Shown: positions 26,886 through 35,144 of the stretch, in pieces
Layout of the letters: each line of letters begins with the position of its first letter
How positions within the stretch are numbered: position 1 is the first letter of the stretch
Assembly: GCA_964479665.1 (NCBI GenBank)
Contig: CAYZNN010000005.1
Span: 74,320 to 138,319, forward strand
Direction of reading: 5' to 3'
DNA from: UBA2287 sp964479665
GTDB taxonomy: Bacteria; Bacteroidota; Bacteroidia; Bacteroidales; Tenuifilaceae
Length of the DNA: 64,000 nt
Position numbers and translations under genes: made by a program
Notes under the pieces: model-generated
Told to the model about the DNA's origin: nothing
The model's database searches: none
Seen by the model: only the letters and a program-made list of their open reading frames with translations

Positions 26886-27245
26886 TCAGGTTTTAATTCG
26901 ACTTAAATAATCATTCAGTTCATTAAGAGCTAATATACTCTCGTTTTTAAACAATTCAATATGCTGTTCCCAATCTTTCGGGCCAGTTGGTTCGTTAGTA
27001 AGGTTCTCCAGATTCTTCATGGCAGCTACTAATTTGGTAATACCAAGCAAAGAAACAGTACCTTTTATTTTATGGGCCAGCTTACTCATTGCTTGAAAGT
27101 TTTTTGTTCTATACAAAAAATCGAGTTGCCGTGTATATTCAGGCACTTGCTTTGCAAATATTGCAACCATATCTTCAACCAAATCAATGCTGCCCTCTGT
27201 TACCTCGGCTATTTGATCTGTATCGATATGCTTGTAATTGCACAC
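26886..27245 (-). CDS. Histidine-phosphotransfer (HPt) domain protein
   Basis: This protein of about 119 residues has an HPt four-helix bundle with the phospho-His motif KLAHKIKGTVSLLG. It relays phosphate between hybrid kinases and response regulators. A longer reading from a TTG at 27314 is possible, but a -7 box at 27279-27286 would then lie inside the gene, so I prefer the GTG at 27245. That start has no clear ribosome site. It is coupled to the STAS gene, suggesting a link between phosphorelay and partner-switch signalling. Confidence 0.8.
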   Translation of the reverse strand: MCNYKHIDTDQIAEVTEGSIDLVEDMVAIFAKQVPEYTRQLDFLYRTKNFQAMSKLAHKIKGTVSLLGITKLVAAMKNLENLTNEPTGPKDWEQHIELFKNESILALNELNDYLSRIKT

Positions 27246-27278
27246 TGGTTTATGAAAGGTTATGAGTTTAAATATTAT

Positions 27279-27286
27279 CAAAAATA
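27279..27286 (-). promoter_or_regulatory. Predicted -7 promoter box of the HPt-STAS pair
   Basis: The minus strand reads TATTTTTG, a perfect TAnnTTTG, 34 bases before the GTG at 27245. Confidence 0.4.
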
Positions 27287-27340
27287 CAAAGTAATACGTT
27301 AGGTCTGAATTCAAATTACGTAAAAAATGCTACAAAAAAA

Positions 27341-27778
27341 TTATTGCAACTTGAAGCGTAATCGAAGTATTCCATTACTAAAGTCGGATGAAATAATACT
27401 AAAGTAACCAATTTGATTGGTATTTGTTACGTGGGGACCAATGCAAGCGCAAGCATCGTAATTACCGACCCTAACAACCCTTAGCATTTCAGGAACATCT
27501 GGGGGCAGCTTTGAAAGATCTAAAAAACGAGATGCCTCGTCCCTATTAATAAATTCATCGGAAACTGTCAATTCCATTGAAATAATTTCATTAACCTTAT
27601 CTTCAATCTCTTTTATTTCATTAGGTAAAGGTTCTTTTTGCAAAAGATAATCGCATTTCGACTTTTTTCGCTCAATGTGGCTATTCCTAGAGCGGGGGCA
27701 TCCGAACATACTCACCATAGCTTGATTTAGAATATGCTCTGCTGTATGCATTCTGGGATCGTAGTTCTTTTCGCTCAT
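27341..27778 (-). CDS. AlaX-like tRNA-editing domain protein
   Basis: This 145-residue protein has the zinc-binding editing domain of alanyl-tRNA synthetase as a free protein. HTAEHIL is near residue 11 (first two His ligands), and CACIGPHV near residue 112 supplies the Cys and third His. Free-standing AlaX proteins hydrolyse mischarged Ser- or Gly-tRNA(Ala). The domain is shorter than AlaX with its N-terminal barrel, so substrate choice is uncertain. It may be related to threonyl-type SAD domains. Confidence 0.82.
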   Translation of the reverse strand: MSEKNYDPRMHTAEHILNQAMVSMFGCPRSRNSHIERKKSKCDYLLQKEPLPNEIKEIEDKVNEIISMELTVSDEFINRDEASRFLDLSKLPPDVPEMLRVVRVGNYDACACIGPHVTNTNQIGYFSIISSDFSNGILRLRFKLQ

Positions 27779-27961
27779 TTATGGGTTATTGGATTTTGAG
27801 TTAATATGTTATTCGGTTAATTGGTTACTGCTTACCTGACGGCACTCAGGGTAAAGAACGGATTATTGAATTTAAAAGTCCAACACAAATTGTGTTTCAA
27901 CTATTAATTTAAAAACACATATAAACAATCTCAAAAAAAGAAATTCACCTTTGTTTTGTTT

Positions 27962-27969
27962 TAACTTTG
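27962..27969 (+). promoter_or_regulatory. Predicted -7 promoter box of the OsmC-sfsA unit
   Basis: A perfect TAACTTTG lies 67 bases before the OsmC start codon. No -33 TTTG is found at the usual distance, which may indicate dependence on an activator. Confidence 0.45.
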
Positions 27970-27981
27970 TACAAGTACAAA
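27966..27981. promoter_or_regulatory. Palindromic operator candidate of the OsmC gene
   Basis: TTTGTAC and GTACAAA form a perfect 7-bp inverted repeat with an AA centre. It overlaps the last four bases of the -7 box and the expected transcription start, the position of a repressor site. Confidence 0.45.
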
Positions 27982-28036
27982 ATTATTAAACCTAAATGCA
28001 CCTAGTTTGTTAAATGTTTAAAAATACAATTACAAT

Positions 28037-28456
28037 ATGAGTACAGCAAAAATTTATATCGATTGGCAAGGCGACATGTCATTCGAAGCCGATGTGAATG
28101 GTCACAAAATATTACTTGATGCAGCACCCGAAAGTGGAGGCAACGATATGGGACCGCGCCCAAAACCACTCATGCTAGTAGCTTTGGCAGGCTGTACTGG
28201 CATGGATGTAGTTTCGATTCTAAAAAAAATGAGAGTTGAACTACAAGGCCTTCGGGTTTGGGTTGAAGCTGAACAAACCGAAGAACATCCGAAGCATTAC
28301 TACTCTATGAAAATAATTTATGAGTTTAAGGGCACAGATTTGCCCATGGATAAGTTGGAAAAGGCGATTAATCTTTCGGAAGAGCGTTACTGTGGAGTTA
28401 ATGCTGTTTACAAAAAGGTAATGCCAGTTACAACTGAAATTCGGGTAGTTGAATAA
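28037..28456 (+). CDS. OsmC family protein
   Basis: This 139-residue protein has the OsmC/Ohr fold. The first conserved Cys lies in ALAGCTGMDVVSILKKMR, the second in EERYCGVNAVYKKV. Family members are Cys-based peroxidases for organic hydroperoxides, or detoxifying proteins of the YhfA group. This sequence is closer to the YhfA-like subgroup, whose function is poorly known. sfsA follows 1 base after its stop codon. Confidence 0.92.
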   Translation: MSTAKIYIDWQGDMSFEADVNGHKILLDAAPESGGNDMGPRPKPLMLVALAGCTGMDVVSILKKMRVELQGLRVWVEAEQTEEHPKHYYSMKIIYEFKGTDLPMDKLEKAINLSEERYCGVNAVYKKVMPVTTEIRVVE

Positions 28457-28457
28457 A

Positions 28458-29159
28458 ATGCCTTCCTATAGTTTTAATCCTCCTCTAGTTAAAGGAAAGT
28501 TAATAAAACGTTATAAACGCTTTCTGGCCGACATTCAACTTGAAGATGGACAAATTATAACAGCACATTGCACCAACTCTGGGTCCATGCTTACCTGCCT
28601 AGAACCTAATGCTCCAGTATTTCTTACTCCAACAAACGACCCGAATAGAAAAACCCGATTCACTTGGGAAATGATTGAAATTGATGGCAATTGGGTTGGT
28701 ATAAACACAAGCATTCCCAACCAAATAGTTGAACACTACTTGAAACAAGGCATTATTCCGAGTTTAGGGAAGTGGGATAATGTTATAAGAGAATTTAAAG
28801 TGGGTAGTAGCCGGCTCGATTTTTATGCTGAACGCGAAAATGAAAAGTGTTTTATTGAGGTTAAAAATGTAACGCTAAAGGATGACCATTTTGCTCGTTT
28901 CCCCGATGCTAAAACAACTCGCGGCCTCAAGCATTTGAACGAGTTGTTCGATTTATCGCAGATAGGCTTTCGAAGCGTTATACTTTTCATTGTTCAAAGA
29001 ACCGATGTGAGCACTTTTTCACCAGCATGGACAATCGACCCCGAGTATTCTGCGAAACTTCTCGAGGTTTGTTCAAAAGGAGTAGAAGCAATTGCATTTC
29101 AGGTTAAAGTTGGGCCCAGTGCCCTAGAACCACTGAAAGAAATGCCAATAATGCTATAA
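28458..29159 (+). CDS. sfsA: SfsA family protein (DNA/RNA nuclease-like)
   Basis: This 233-residue protein opens MPSYSFNPPLVKGKLIKRYKRF, an OB-fold domain, and continues with a PD-(D/E)xK-like core: RLDFYAE, CFIEVKNVTLK and the FPDAKTTRG stretch. The family was named for sugar fermentation stimulation in E. coli. Structural similarity suggests nuclease activity, but the substrate is uncertain. The start ATG lies 1 base after the OsmC stop codon, so the two are co-translated. Confidence 0.93.
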   Translation: MPSYSFNPPLVKGKLIKRYKRFLADIQLEDGQIITAHCTNSGSMLTCLEPNAPVFLTPTNDPNRKTRFTWEMIEIDGNWVGINTSIPNQIVEHYLKQGIIPSLGKWDNVIREFKVGSSRLDFYAERENEKCFIEVKNVTLKDDHFARFPDAKTTRGLKHLNELFDLSQIGFRSVILFIVQRTDVSTFSPAWTIDPEYSAKLLEVCSKGVEAIAFQVKVGPSALEPLKEMPIML

Positions 29160-29222
29160 AAGAATAAGATACCAGACTAGCGCTCCAATTTTCTGAAATT
29201 AAAAGTATGTCGAATTTTTCCT

Positions 29223-30026
29223 ATGGCATATTTTTTCTATATTTACTACCGTAACATTTCAATTTCGCTTATTAAAGTGGCAGGCTTCCTAGACCAACAA
29301 GATTATAGGAACAATGAATTTTACTCGTTCCGTTATTCCTCTCGATTTCAAAAGGGTGAAATCGTTGACGTTCGTTTGGGAAACGATTTAGAAGCCGCCC
29401 GATTTCAGGCTCGTAAAAACTTTCCCGATGTGCTTAACGAGTATTGGTGGTTAAAACCATCGGATATACCCATGATGAAAGAAATACCCCTTCAAATTTC
29501 CGATATTTTTTATTATACAGGGGGAATCCCTGTTATTGTCCTTGTTGCTGCAAACGGAAGTTTATTCCGCAAGGCACAAATATTCATGAAGAAAAAGGAT
29601 GAACCGAAAAGCGATTCCGATAACCAACTGATATCAAAAATTGAACTGCTAGAACCGAACGAACTTTGTCAACTTCTTTTAAGTGCAAACTTGCATACTC
29701 GTAGAATTGCATCGAAAACCATTGTAAATAAATTTCCTGATTTTCAATTCAGTAACGACGAGGCAATGGTCATTCACCAAATTTTATGCGATAAATACGA
29801 AGCCATTGCCCAGTTGGGCAAAAAAGCGGTTGACCATTTAGTAGAGCGCTTTTTCATTACTTCCCGACCCAAAGAGCACGAATCGATTTTGCAAACACTC
29901 ATTCAAATTGGACCCGATGCTTTGCCAAAACTTGAGGATACTGTTGAATACATATCTGAAATGGCAAGCCCTTTCTACGCAAAACGTTTAAAGTGGACCA
30001 TTGCAGAAATAAAAAAAGGGAAATAA
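29223..30026 (+). CDS. HEAT-repeat-like protein of unknown function
   Basis: This 267-residue protein has a short N-terminal region (about 1-120) with beta and aromatic segments and DIFYYTGGIPVIVLVAANG. A helical C-terminal part with HEAT-like pairs follows: ANLHTRRIASKTIVNKF, DKYEAIAQLGKKAVDHLVERF and LIQIGPDALPKLEDTVEYIS. No signal peptide is convincing. The C-terminal repeats probably bind proteins. No family name is recognised. It follows sfsA by 63 bases and may share its transcript. Confidence 0.65.
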   Translation: MAYFFYIYYRNISISLIKVAGFLDQQDYRNNEFYSFRYSSRFQKGEIVDVRLGNDLEAARFQARKNFPDVLNEYWWLKPSDIPMMKEIPLQISDIFYYTGGIPVIVLVAANGSLFRKAQIFMKKKDEPKSDSDNQLISKIELLEPNELCQLLLSANLHTRRIASKTIVNKFPDFQFSNDEAMVIHQILCDKYEAIAQLGKKAVDHLVERFFITSRPKEHESILQTLIQIGPDALPKLEDTVEYISEMASPFYAKRLKWTIAEIKKGK

Positions 30027-30044
30027 ATAAGTTCAGCTATTCCT

Positions 30045-30512
30045 CTAATCGATGCTCCTATTTATATAATTGCTATAATCTTTAATTTGGGGAGCATACT
30101 CCTGGTCGAGCAAAGGCGAACCTATAAGAAAATCGGCAGTTGAACGATTGGTTGCGGTAGGAATGTTGTAAACGCTTGCAATTCTAAGTAAAGCTTTCAC
30201 ATCCACATCGTGAGGTTGGGCCTGCATAGGATCCCAAAAGAAAATGAGAATATCAATGTTGCCTTCGGCAATCATAGCGCCAAGTTGCTGATCACCGCCT
30301 AAAGGTCCCGACTTTAAACGCGTTAGCGAAATTCTCTTCGATGTCTCATCCTTGTGCATCCTGAGCAATGCCTCTTCTACCAACCTACCCGTTGTACCAG
30401 TGCAAATAAGCTTATGCTTAAGCAACCGGTGCCAGTTCCACTCCACCCATTCAACCATATCGTTTTTTCTGTTGTCGTGGGCTACCAGTGCAATATTTTT
30501 TGTGTGTTTCAT
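30045..30512 (-). CDS. mgsA: Methylglyoxal synthase
   Basis: This 155-residue protein has the MgsA signatures: VAHDNRKNDMV with the catalytic Asp, CTGTTGRLVEEA for phosphate binding, LKSGPLGGDQQLGA, and FWDPMQAQPHDVDVKALLR. It converts dihydroxyacetone phosphate to methylglyoxal and phosphate, a bypass of lower glycolysis under phosphate limitation. Length is typical. It is the last gene of the minus-strand run that starts with the TPR gene. Confidence 0.96.
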   Translation of the reverse strand: MKHTKNIALVAHDNRKNDMVEWVEWNWHRLLKHKLICTGTTGRLVEEALLRMHKDETSKRISLTRLKSGPLGGDQQLGAMIAEGNIDILIFFWDPMQAQPHDVDVKALLRIASVYNIPTATNRSTADFLIGSPLLDQEYAPQIKDYSNYINRSID

Positions 30513-30526
30513 TAATTACAATTAGG

Positions 30527-31054
30527 TTAATGTATCCTTATTGCGTGAACAGCATAAATACGTGGATAGAAAAAGCGAAGAAGAGGCCTAATTCCCAGTT
30601 GCCCTGTAGGCAATATCCACTTTTCACTATAAACTACCTGCCATCCAGCTTTCTTTAATAACCAATCGAATTGCCAATCCTCAAACTCATGGTAATGCAT
30701 ATCGTACTCGTCGTTTTTGTTTCTATACGATTTTGCAAACCATAATTTAAGAGGAACTGTAGCAATGAGCGTTTCGCCCGGTAGATTCAGAAGAAGAGGG
30801 AAAGGAGAAAGCAAATGTTCAATAATTTCGAAAGCTGTAACAACCTCAGCAGTGCTTCCTTCAAGGGCTTTAGGTTCAAAATCGAAGTCCTTAACTGTGG
30901 TATTTGTAATATTATATCCCCTTTGCTTAATGAGACTGGCCAAATCGTTGGGTTGGCCTAAATCGACAATAGTGAGGGTTTTGTTTGGTAAAACTTTCTC
31001 TATAAACGATAGAGTTTTATCAAATCTACGTTGACGAACCTTTTTGAAAATCAT
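30527..31054 (-). CDS. Class I SAM-dependent methyltransferase-like protein
   Basis: This 175-residue protein has a Rossmann-like core with motif I degenerate (TIVDLGQPNDLASLIKQRG), followed by AEVVTAFEIIEHLLSPFPLL, the usual motif after the acidic loop, and a Trp-rich C-terminus. It resembles small methyltransferases of the type found near glycan genes. The glycine-rich loop is weak (only one Gly), so catalytic competence is uncertain. Substrate unknown. It lies between the TPR gene and mgsA. Confidence 0.72.
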   Translation of the reverse strand: MIFKKVRQRRFDKTLSFIEKVLPNKTLTIVDLGQPNDLASLIKQRGYNITNTTVKDFDFEPKALEGSTAEVVTAFEIIEHLLSPFPLLLNLPGETLIATVPLKLWFAKSYRNKNDEYDMHYHEFEDWQFDWLLKKAGWQVVYSEKWILPTGQLGIRPLLRFFYPRIYAVHAIRIH

Positions 31055-31069
31055 AAGAGAAGTAGAAAG

Positions 31070-32473
31070 CTATAAATTACCGTATTTGGTTAAAAACTCC
31101 TTTCCCAACGATTCCGGAACCAATTCAAGAAAATCGAAAATGGAATTGGGCTCAATTTCCAGGGCTTCTTTAAGTGAACCAACTGCCTCAATGGGATTAC
31201 CAAGGAAATATTGAGCAGCAGAGCGAATTACCTTGAGCAAATGAATATCGGAGAAACTTTCTGAAATTTCTTGGTAAAGAAGTTCCACTTCATTGTACTT
31301 TTGCTGGTAAAGTAGAATTTCAATAGCTCCCAAATAGGCATCGGGCTCGTCGGGGTTTATGGTTACTGCCTGCTTATAGGCATCGAGGGCTTCATTAACT
31401 CTGTTAAGTTCATAGAGCGTTTTTCCCAACCCAAGCCAAAAATCGTAATTGGTTTCGTCTAACGAAATGGCTTGCCTAATAAGTCCTATGGCTTTTTCAA
31501 AATTCTTAGATTCGAGCATTACCACTGCAATTCCGTAGTACGCTTCGGCAAAAGCGGGGTTAATACTCAGAGCCATTTGGTATGCCTCGTGTGCTTTAGT
31601 GTACTGATTAAGTTTCTCGTAGCATTCGCCAATATTACAGTATACTTTGGGGTTATTGGGTTCATATGCTATAAGTTCAACAAAAATTCCAATGGCTTCG
31701 GAATAGTTATCGAGTGAAGCATAACTAGTGGCCAAATTATAAAGGGCCGATGCGTTATTGGGTGAAATGGCAACTGCAAACTCGTAAGCATCAACTGCAT
31801 TTTCGAAATCGCCTATTTGGGAGTAGACTAACCCTAAGTTATACCAAACATTGGTAGAGAAAGGGTTTATATCGAGATACTCGTTATAGTACTGAATGCT
31901 TCTTTCGAATTCGCCAATTTGTTCGAATGAGAATGCAATCTCAAAGAGTGTGCTAATTGAATAGTGATGCGACTGTATGGCACGTAGAAGGTACGAAATA
32001 GCTATGCGGTGCTCGTCGCGCTCTTGGTATAGGGAGGCTATTCGAGAAATCAATTCGAAACTATTATCGAACGGAACCAGTTCAAGAGCCCTATTGAAAC
32101 AATCCTTGGCAGCACTAAAATTGTCGATGGACAAATGGGCTTGCCCCATAAGGAAAAAGACCTCAGGATTTTCGACTTCAACTTTAGCAAGGAAAGTAAG
32201 AATTTGTAAGGCCTCGTCGAACTTACCCTCAATATTCAAAACTTCAGCTCTTCGAATTTGAATTTCGTGCGAATATGGGTGCATTTTAATAGCCATATCG
32301 GCTGCTTCGAGGGCATGCGAAGGCTTATCGATGGATAGGTAGTAATCGAAAATGCTCTCGAACTCAATTACATCGAAGAATACACTTTGGTTCTGACGGA
32401 GCATATCCTCATAGCGCAGAACTATATCGAGGGTTTCCTCTTCGCCAAAAACGAATTCGTTCTCCTCTCTCAT
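31070..32473 (-). CDS. Tetratricopeptide repeat protein
   Basis: This 467-residue protein consists almost wholly of TPR units, about twelve, for example GRALELVPFDN-type and NVWYNLGLVYSQIGDFENAVDAY. The characteristic W/L/G/Y-A/P spacing is clear from about residue 40 to 430. There is no signal peptide, so it is expected in the cytoplasm as a protein-binding scaffold. Its partners are unknown. Similar long TPR proteins are conserved in Bacteroidota next to the DHOD-like gene or mgsA. Confidence 0.88.
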   Translation of the reverse strand: MREENEFVFGEEETLDIVLRYEDMLRQNQSVFFDVIEFESIFDYYLSIDKPSHALEAADMAIKMHPYSHEIQIRRAEVLNIEGKFDEALQILTFLAKVEVENPEVFFLMGQAHLSIDNFSAAKDCFNRALELVPFDNSFELISRIASLYQERDEHRIAISYLLRAIQSHHYSISTLFEIAFSFEQIGEFERSIQYYNEYLDINPFSTNVWYNLGLVYSQIGDFENAVDAYEFAVAISPNNASALYNLATSYASLDNYSEAIGIFVELIAYEPNNPKVYCNIGECYEKLNQYTKAHEAYQMALSINPAFAEAYYGIAVVMLESKNFEKAIGLIRQAISLDETNYDFWLGLGKTLYELNRVNEALDAYKQAVTINPDEPDAYLGAIEILLYQQKYNEVELLYQEISESFSDIHLLKVIRSAAQYFLGNPIEAVGSLKEALEIEPNSIFDFLELVPESLGKEFLTKYGNL

Positions 32474-32513
32474 TCGGTAATACTTATTAAATACAATGCA
32501 AACATAGCAAATA

Positions 32514-32544
32514 AAAAGGGAAATGCCCTTTAGGGCATTCCCAT
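32514..32544 (-). terminator. Terminator of the dapA / DHOD-like transcript
   Basis: GGGAAATGCCC (32518-32528) pairs with GGGCATTCCC (32533-32542). A T-run follows on the minus strand. It separates the DHOD-like gene from the TPR gene. Confidence 0.75.
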
Positions 32545-32593
32545 AATATTAACAATCTTCTTTTAATATCAACAGTTGTAGTGAATTATTGTT

Positions 32594-33592
32594 CTAGTAG
32601 GGTCGCTCCATTTCTCGAAAATACTTCATGAACTGAACCCTTTCGAAAGCGGCAGGGTTGTATGAGCGAACCTGGCTCATTTTACCCCTAAAATCGTCGA
32701 TGGTTTTAAACCCTTTCTCATCCATCCATTCGCTCATTTCGGTAATTATCTGGTTTATTTGGCCAAAACCGTTGCGGTATAAAGTAGAGCATACCTGAAC
32801 TGCCTGTGCTCCGGCCAGAAGTTGTTTAATTGCACCGCTTCCATTATGTACTCCGGTTGATGCAGCTAAATGTACATCTACTCTTCCCGACATAATGGCA
32901 ATCCATCGTAACGAAAGGGCAATCTCTGCAGGAGTTGAAAGTACACTTGCCGACGTGAAATCGAAATTGTGAATATCAAAATCGGGACTATAAAAACGGT
33001 TAAAAAGTACAATACTATTCACTCCGGTTTGGCTCAGTTTACTAATGAAATTGGCTAACGATGAGTTGTAAGGGCTAATTTTAATGGCAATGGGCAGTGT
33101 TGTTGTTTTAAGAACACTTTCAATTACTTTATAGTAGAGTTCTTCGTTTTGCTCTGCAGTTCTATTTAAATCGGTGGGTAACGCAAATACGTTCAGTTCA
33201 ATAGCATCGGCTCCTGCATTTTGAATTCTCTTGGCAAAATCGGGCCATTTTTCGGCAGTTACGCAATTAATACTGGCTATTATTGGCACCGAAACAGTTT
33301 TTTTAGCATCGGCTATAAGTTTTAAAAAATTGGCAACGGGATCTTCCATCTCGTCGAAATCGAAATACTCCATGGTTTCGGGATAAATGAAACCGCTTGC
33401 ATGCATTCGGTTTATATTGTCTCGGGTTTCCGAAATAATTTCCTCCTCAAATATCGATTTGAGTACAATGGCACCAATTCCATTCTTTTCTAGTTCAACA
33501 ATATCTTTGAGTTTTCCGGTTAAACCAGAACTCGATGCAATAATTGGGTTGGTTAAGTTTAAACCCATATAGTTTGTTGAAAGATTTGCCAT
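32594..33592 (-). CDS. Dihydroorotate dehydrogenase-like protein, copy 2
   Basis: This 332-residue flavoprotein-like TIM barrel is clearly paralogous to the protein at 10096-11073. Shared stretches include STNYMGLNLTNPIIASSSG, VPIIASINCV, VLFNRFYSPDFDI and AASTGVHNGSGAIKQLLAGA. As in copy 1, the catalytic-loop region reads ELNVFALPTD instead of NxSCPN. It carries an insert near residues 60-85 rich in acidic and aromatic residues that copy 1 lacks. The reaction is unknown, and it should not be called PyrD. Confidence 0.85.
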   Translation of the reverse strand: MANLSTNYMGLNLTNPIIASSSGLTGKLKDIVELEKNGIGAIVLKSIFEEEIISETRDNINRMHASGFIYPETMEYFDFDEMEDPVANFLKLIADAKKTVSVPIIASINCVTAEKWPDFAKRIQNAGADAIELNVFALPTDLNRTAEQNEELYYKVIESVLKTTTLPIAIKISPYNSSLANFISKLSQTGVNSIVLFNRFYSPDFDIHNFDFTSASVLSTPAEIALSLRWIAIMSGRVDVHLAASTGVHNGSGAIKQLLAGAQAVQVCSTLYRNGFGQINQIITEMSEWMDEKGFKTIDDFRGKMSQVRSYNPAAFERVQFMKYFREMERPY

Positions 33593-33663
33593 GGCTTTGC
33601 TTTAGTTGGTTATACTTTAGTTGTTTCAAATTGTACTCATTAACAAGTGAAACCATTGAAAAG

Positions 33664-34542
33664 TTAAATATTTTCTAAAAGTATTTGCAATTTGTAGTAA
33701 ACCGACTCGCTCACAGGGGCAAGCGGTAAACGCAAATTATTGTCAATAACTCCTAAAATTGATAAAGCTGCTTTAGCTCCACCCGGATTCCCATCGAGGA
33801 AAAGCGCATCTATAATTTCAATTAGTTTACAATGCTGCTCTCTGGCAATATCCAATTCTCCCTTCATAGTTTTTTTAACAAGCAACGAAAATTCTTTAGG
33901 AAGTACATTTCCAACAACCGAAATTACACCGTCCATCCCCATGCAAAGCTGGGGCATAGCCAGTCCGTCGTCGCCAGAAAGAACCAAAAAGCCATCGGGT
34001 CGGTCGCGCAGAATGTAACTTTGCTGTGTTAAATTACCCGATGCCTCCTTAACGGCCACAATATTGGGCACTTCGTGGGCCAATTTCAGGGTTGTTTCAG
34101 CCAACATATTCACTCCGGTTCGCCCTGGAACATTGTATATAATTAAAGGAAGGGGGCTTTGCGCGGCTAAAGCTCTGAAATGAAGTTCCAACCCTTTTTG
34201 GGTGGGCTTATTATAGTAAGGAGTAACCGACAAGATTCCATCGATGCCATTGAAATTGAAACTTTTAATGCTTTTAAGTAATTTAGTAGTATCGTGACCA
34301 CCCATACCCACAACAACAGGAACTCTCCCGTCGTTTTTGTCAATTACAAAGTCAACAAATTCACGTTTCTCATCATCGGAAAGTACTACCGACTCACCGG
34401 TGGTTCCTAAAAGTACAAGATAATCGGCTCCCCCACCTATAAGGTGTTCAACCATTCTTTCGGTTGCATTGTAATCAATTTCTTTTTCAACATCGAAGGG
34501 CGTTACCATGGCCACTCCAAGTCCTTTAAATTTGCTATTCAT
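33664..34542 (-). CDS. dapA: 4-hydroxy-tetrahydrodipicolinate synthase
   Basis: This 292-residue Schiff-base aldolase has GLGVAMVTPFDVE at its N-terminus, LGTTGESVVLSDDEK, IIYNVPGRTGVN with the catalytic Tyr, and IVAVKEASGN with the catalytic Lys. It condenses pyruvate with aspartate semialdehyde in lysine and diaminopimelate synthesis. It lies between the DUF gene at 34555 and the DHOD-like gene on one strand. Confidence 0.96.
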   Translation of the reverse strand: MNSKFKGLGVAMVTPFDVEKEIDYNATERMVEHLIGGGADYLVLLGTTGESVVLSDDEKREFVDFVIDKNDGRVPVVVGMGGHDTTKLLKSIKSFNFNGIDGILSVTPYYNKPTQKGLELHFRALAAQSPLPLIIYNVPGRTGVNMLAETTLKLAHEVPNIVAVKEASGNLTQQSYILRDRPDGFLVLSGDDGLAMPQLCMGMDGVISVVGNVLPKEFSLLVKKTMKGELDIAREQHCKLIEIIDALFLDGNPGGAKAALSILGVIDNNLRLPLAPVSESVYYKLQILLENI

Positions 34543-34554
34543 TGTATGAATTTT

Positions 34555-35133
34555 TTAATTGTTTGCAACCAGCTGTTTTTCCTGAGCAAAACGGTTGTTA
34601 ATATAATTAAGATAATACTTTAACTGCTCAATTAAATAATTTAAAGTAGCCCCTCTTCCAACGTTCATAATCAAATCGTTGGGGCATCCTAAATAATTAA
34701 GAGCGCCAACTTTAAATTTCGATTTCGATAAACTGGCAATCCACTTAACAGGAAAAAGTTCCATCAAACTCAAGTCGATAAGGATATCAAATTCTCTATT
34801 TATAAAGTCCTCGGCAATGGTTACCATAGGCTTACCGTACCAATTAACTTCTTTAATATTGAACACGTTAATTTTGCGACGGAGTAAAAAGCTTTGAGGA
34901 ACTTCTTTAAGTTGACAAAAAACAAGTACCGATACATCAATGTTTTTTGCTGAAAGAAAGTGTGCCAGTTCGAGCACTTGTTCAAAACTATCGTTAGTAT
35001 TTGCAGGACTTAATATTCCAACAGCGCGGGCCGATTCGAAATTATGTACCCGTTTGCTTCGTTCGAATGTTCGTAGCTGTTTGTTCAATTTGTAATGCCC
35101 GTATTGCAATTTGTACCTGGTAAACAGTCCCAT
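34555..35133 (-). CDS. Conserved hypothetical protein (DUF6913-like)
   Basis: This 192-residue protein opens MGLFTRYKLQYGHYKLNKQLR and has a Rossmann-like pattern: AVGILSPANTNDSFEQVLELA, DVSVLVFCQLKEVPQSF and FDILIDLSLMELFPVKWIASLS. Such short proteins recur next to dapA and ligA in Bacteroidota. No catalytic motif is visible. The gene lies 11 bases after the ligA stop codon, so it is part of a 37336-33664 minus-strand operon. Family name given from memory of the pattern. Confidence 0.7.
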   Translation of the reverse strand: MGLFTRYKLQYGHYKLNKQLRTFERSKRVHNFESARAVGILSPANTNDSFEQVLELAHFLSAKNIDVSVLVFCQLKEVPQSFLLRRKINVFNIKEVNWYGKPMVTIAEDFINREFDILIDLSLMELFPVKWIASLSKSKFKVGALNYLGCPNDLIMNVGRGATLNYLIEQLKYYLNYINNRFAQEKQLVANN

Positions 35134-35144
35134 TGTTTAATCGA

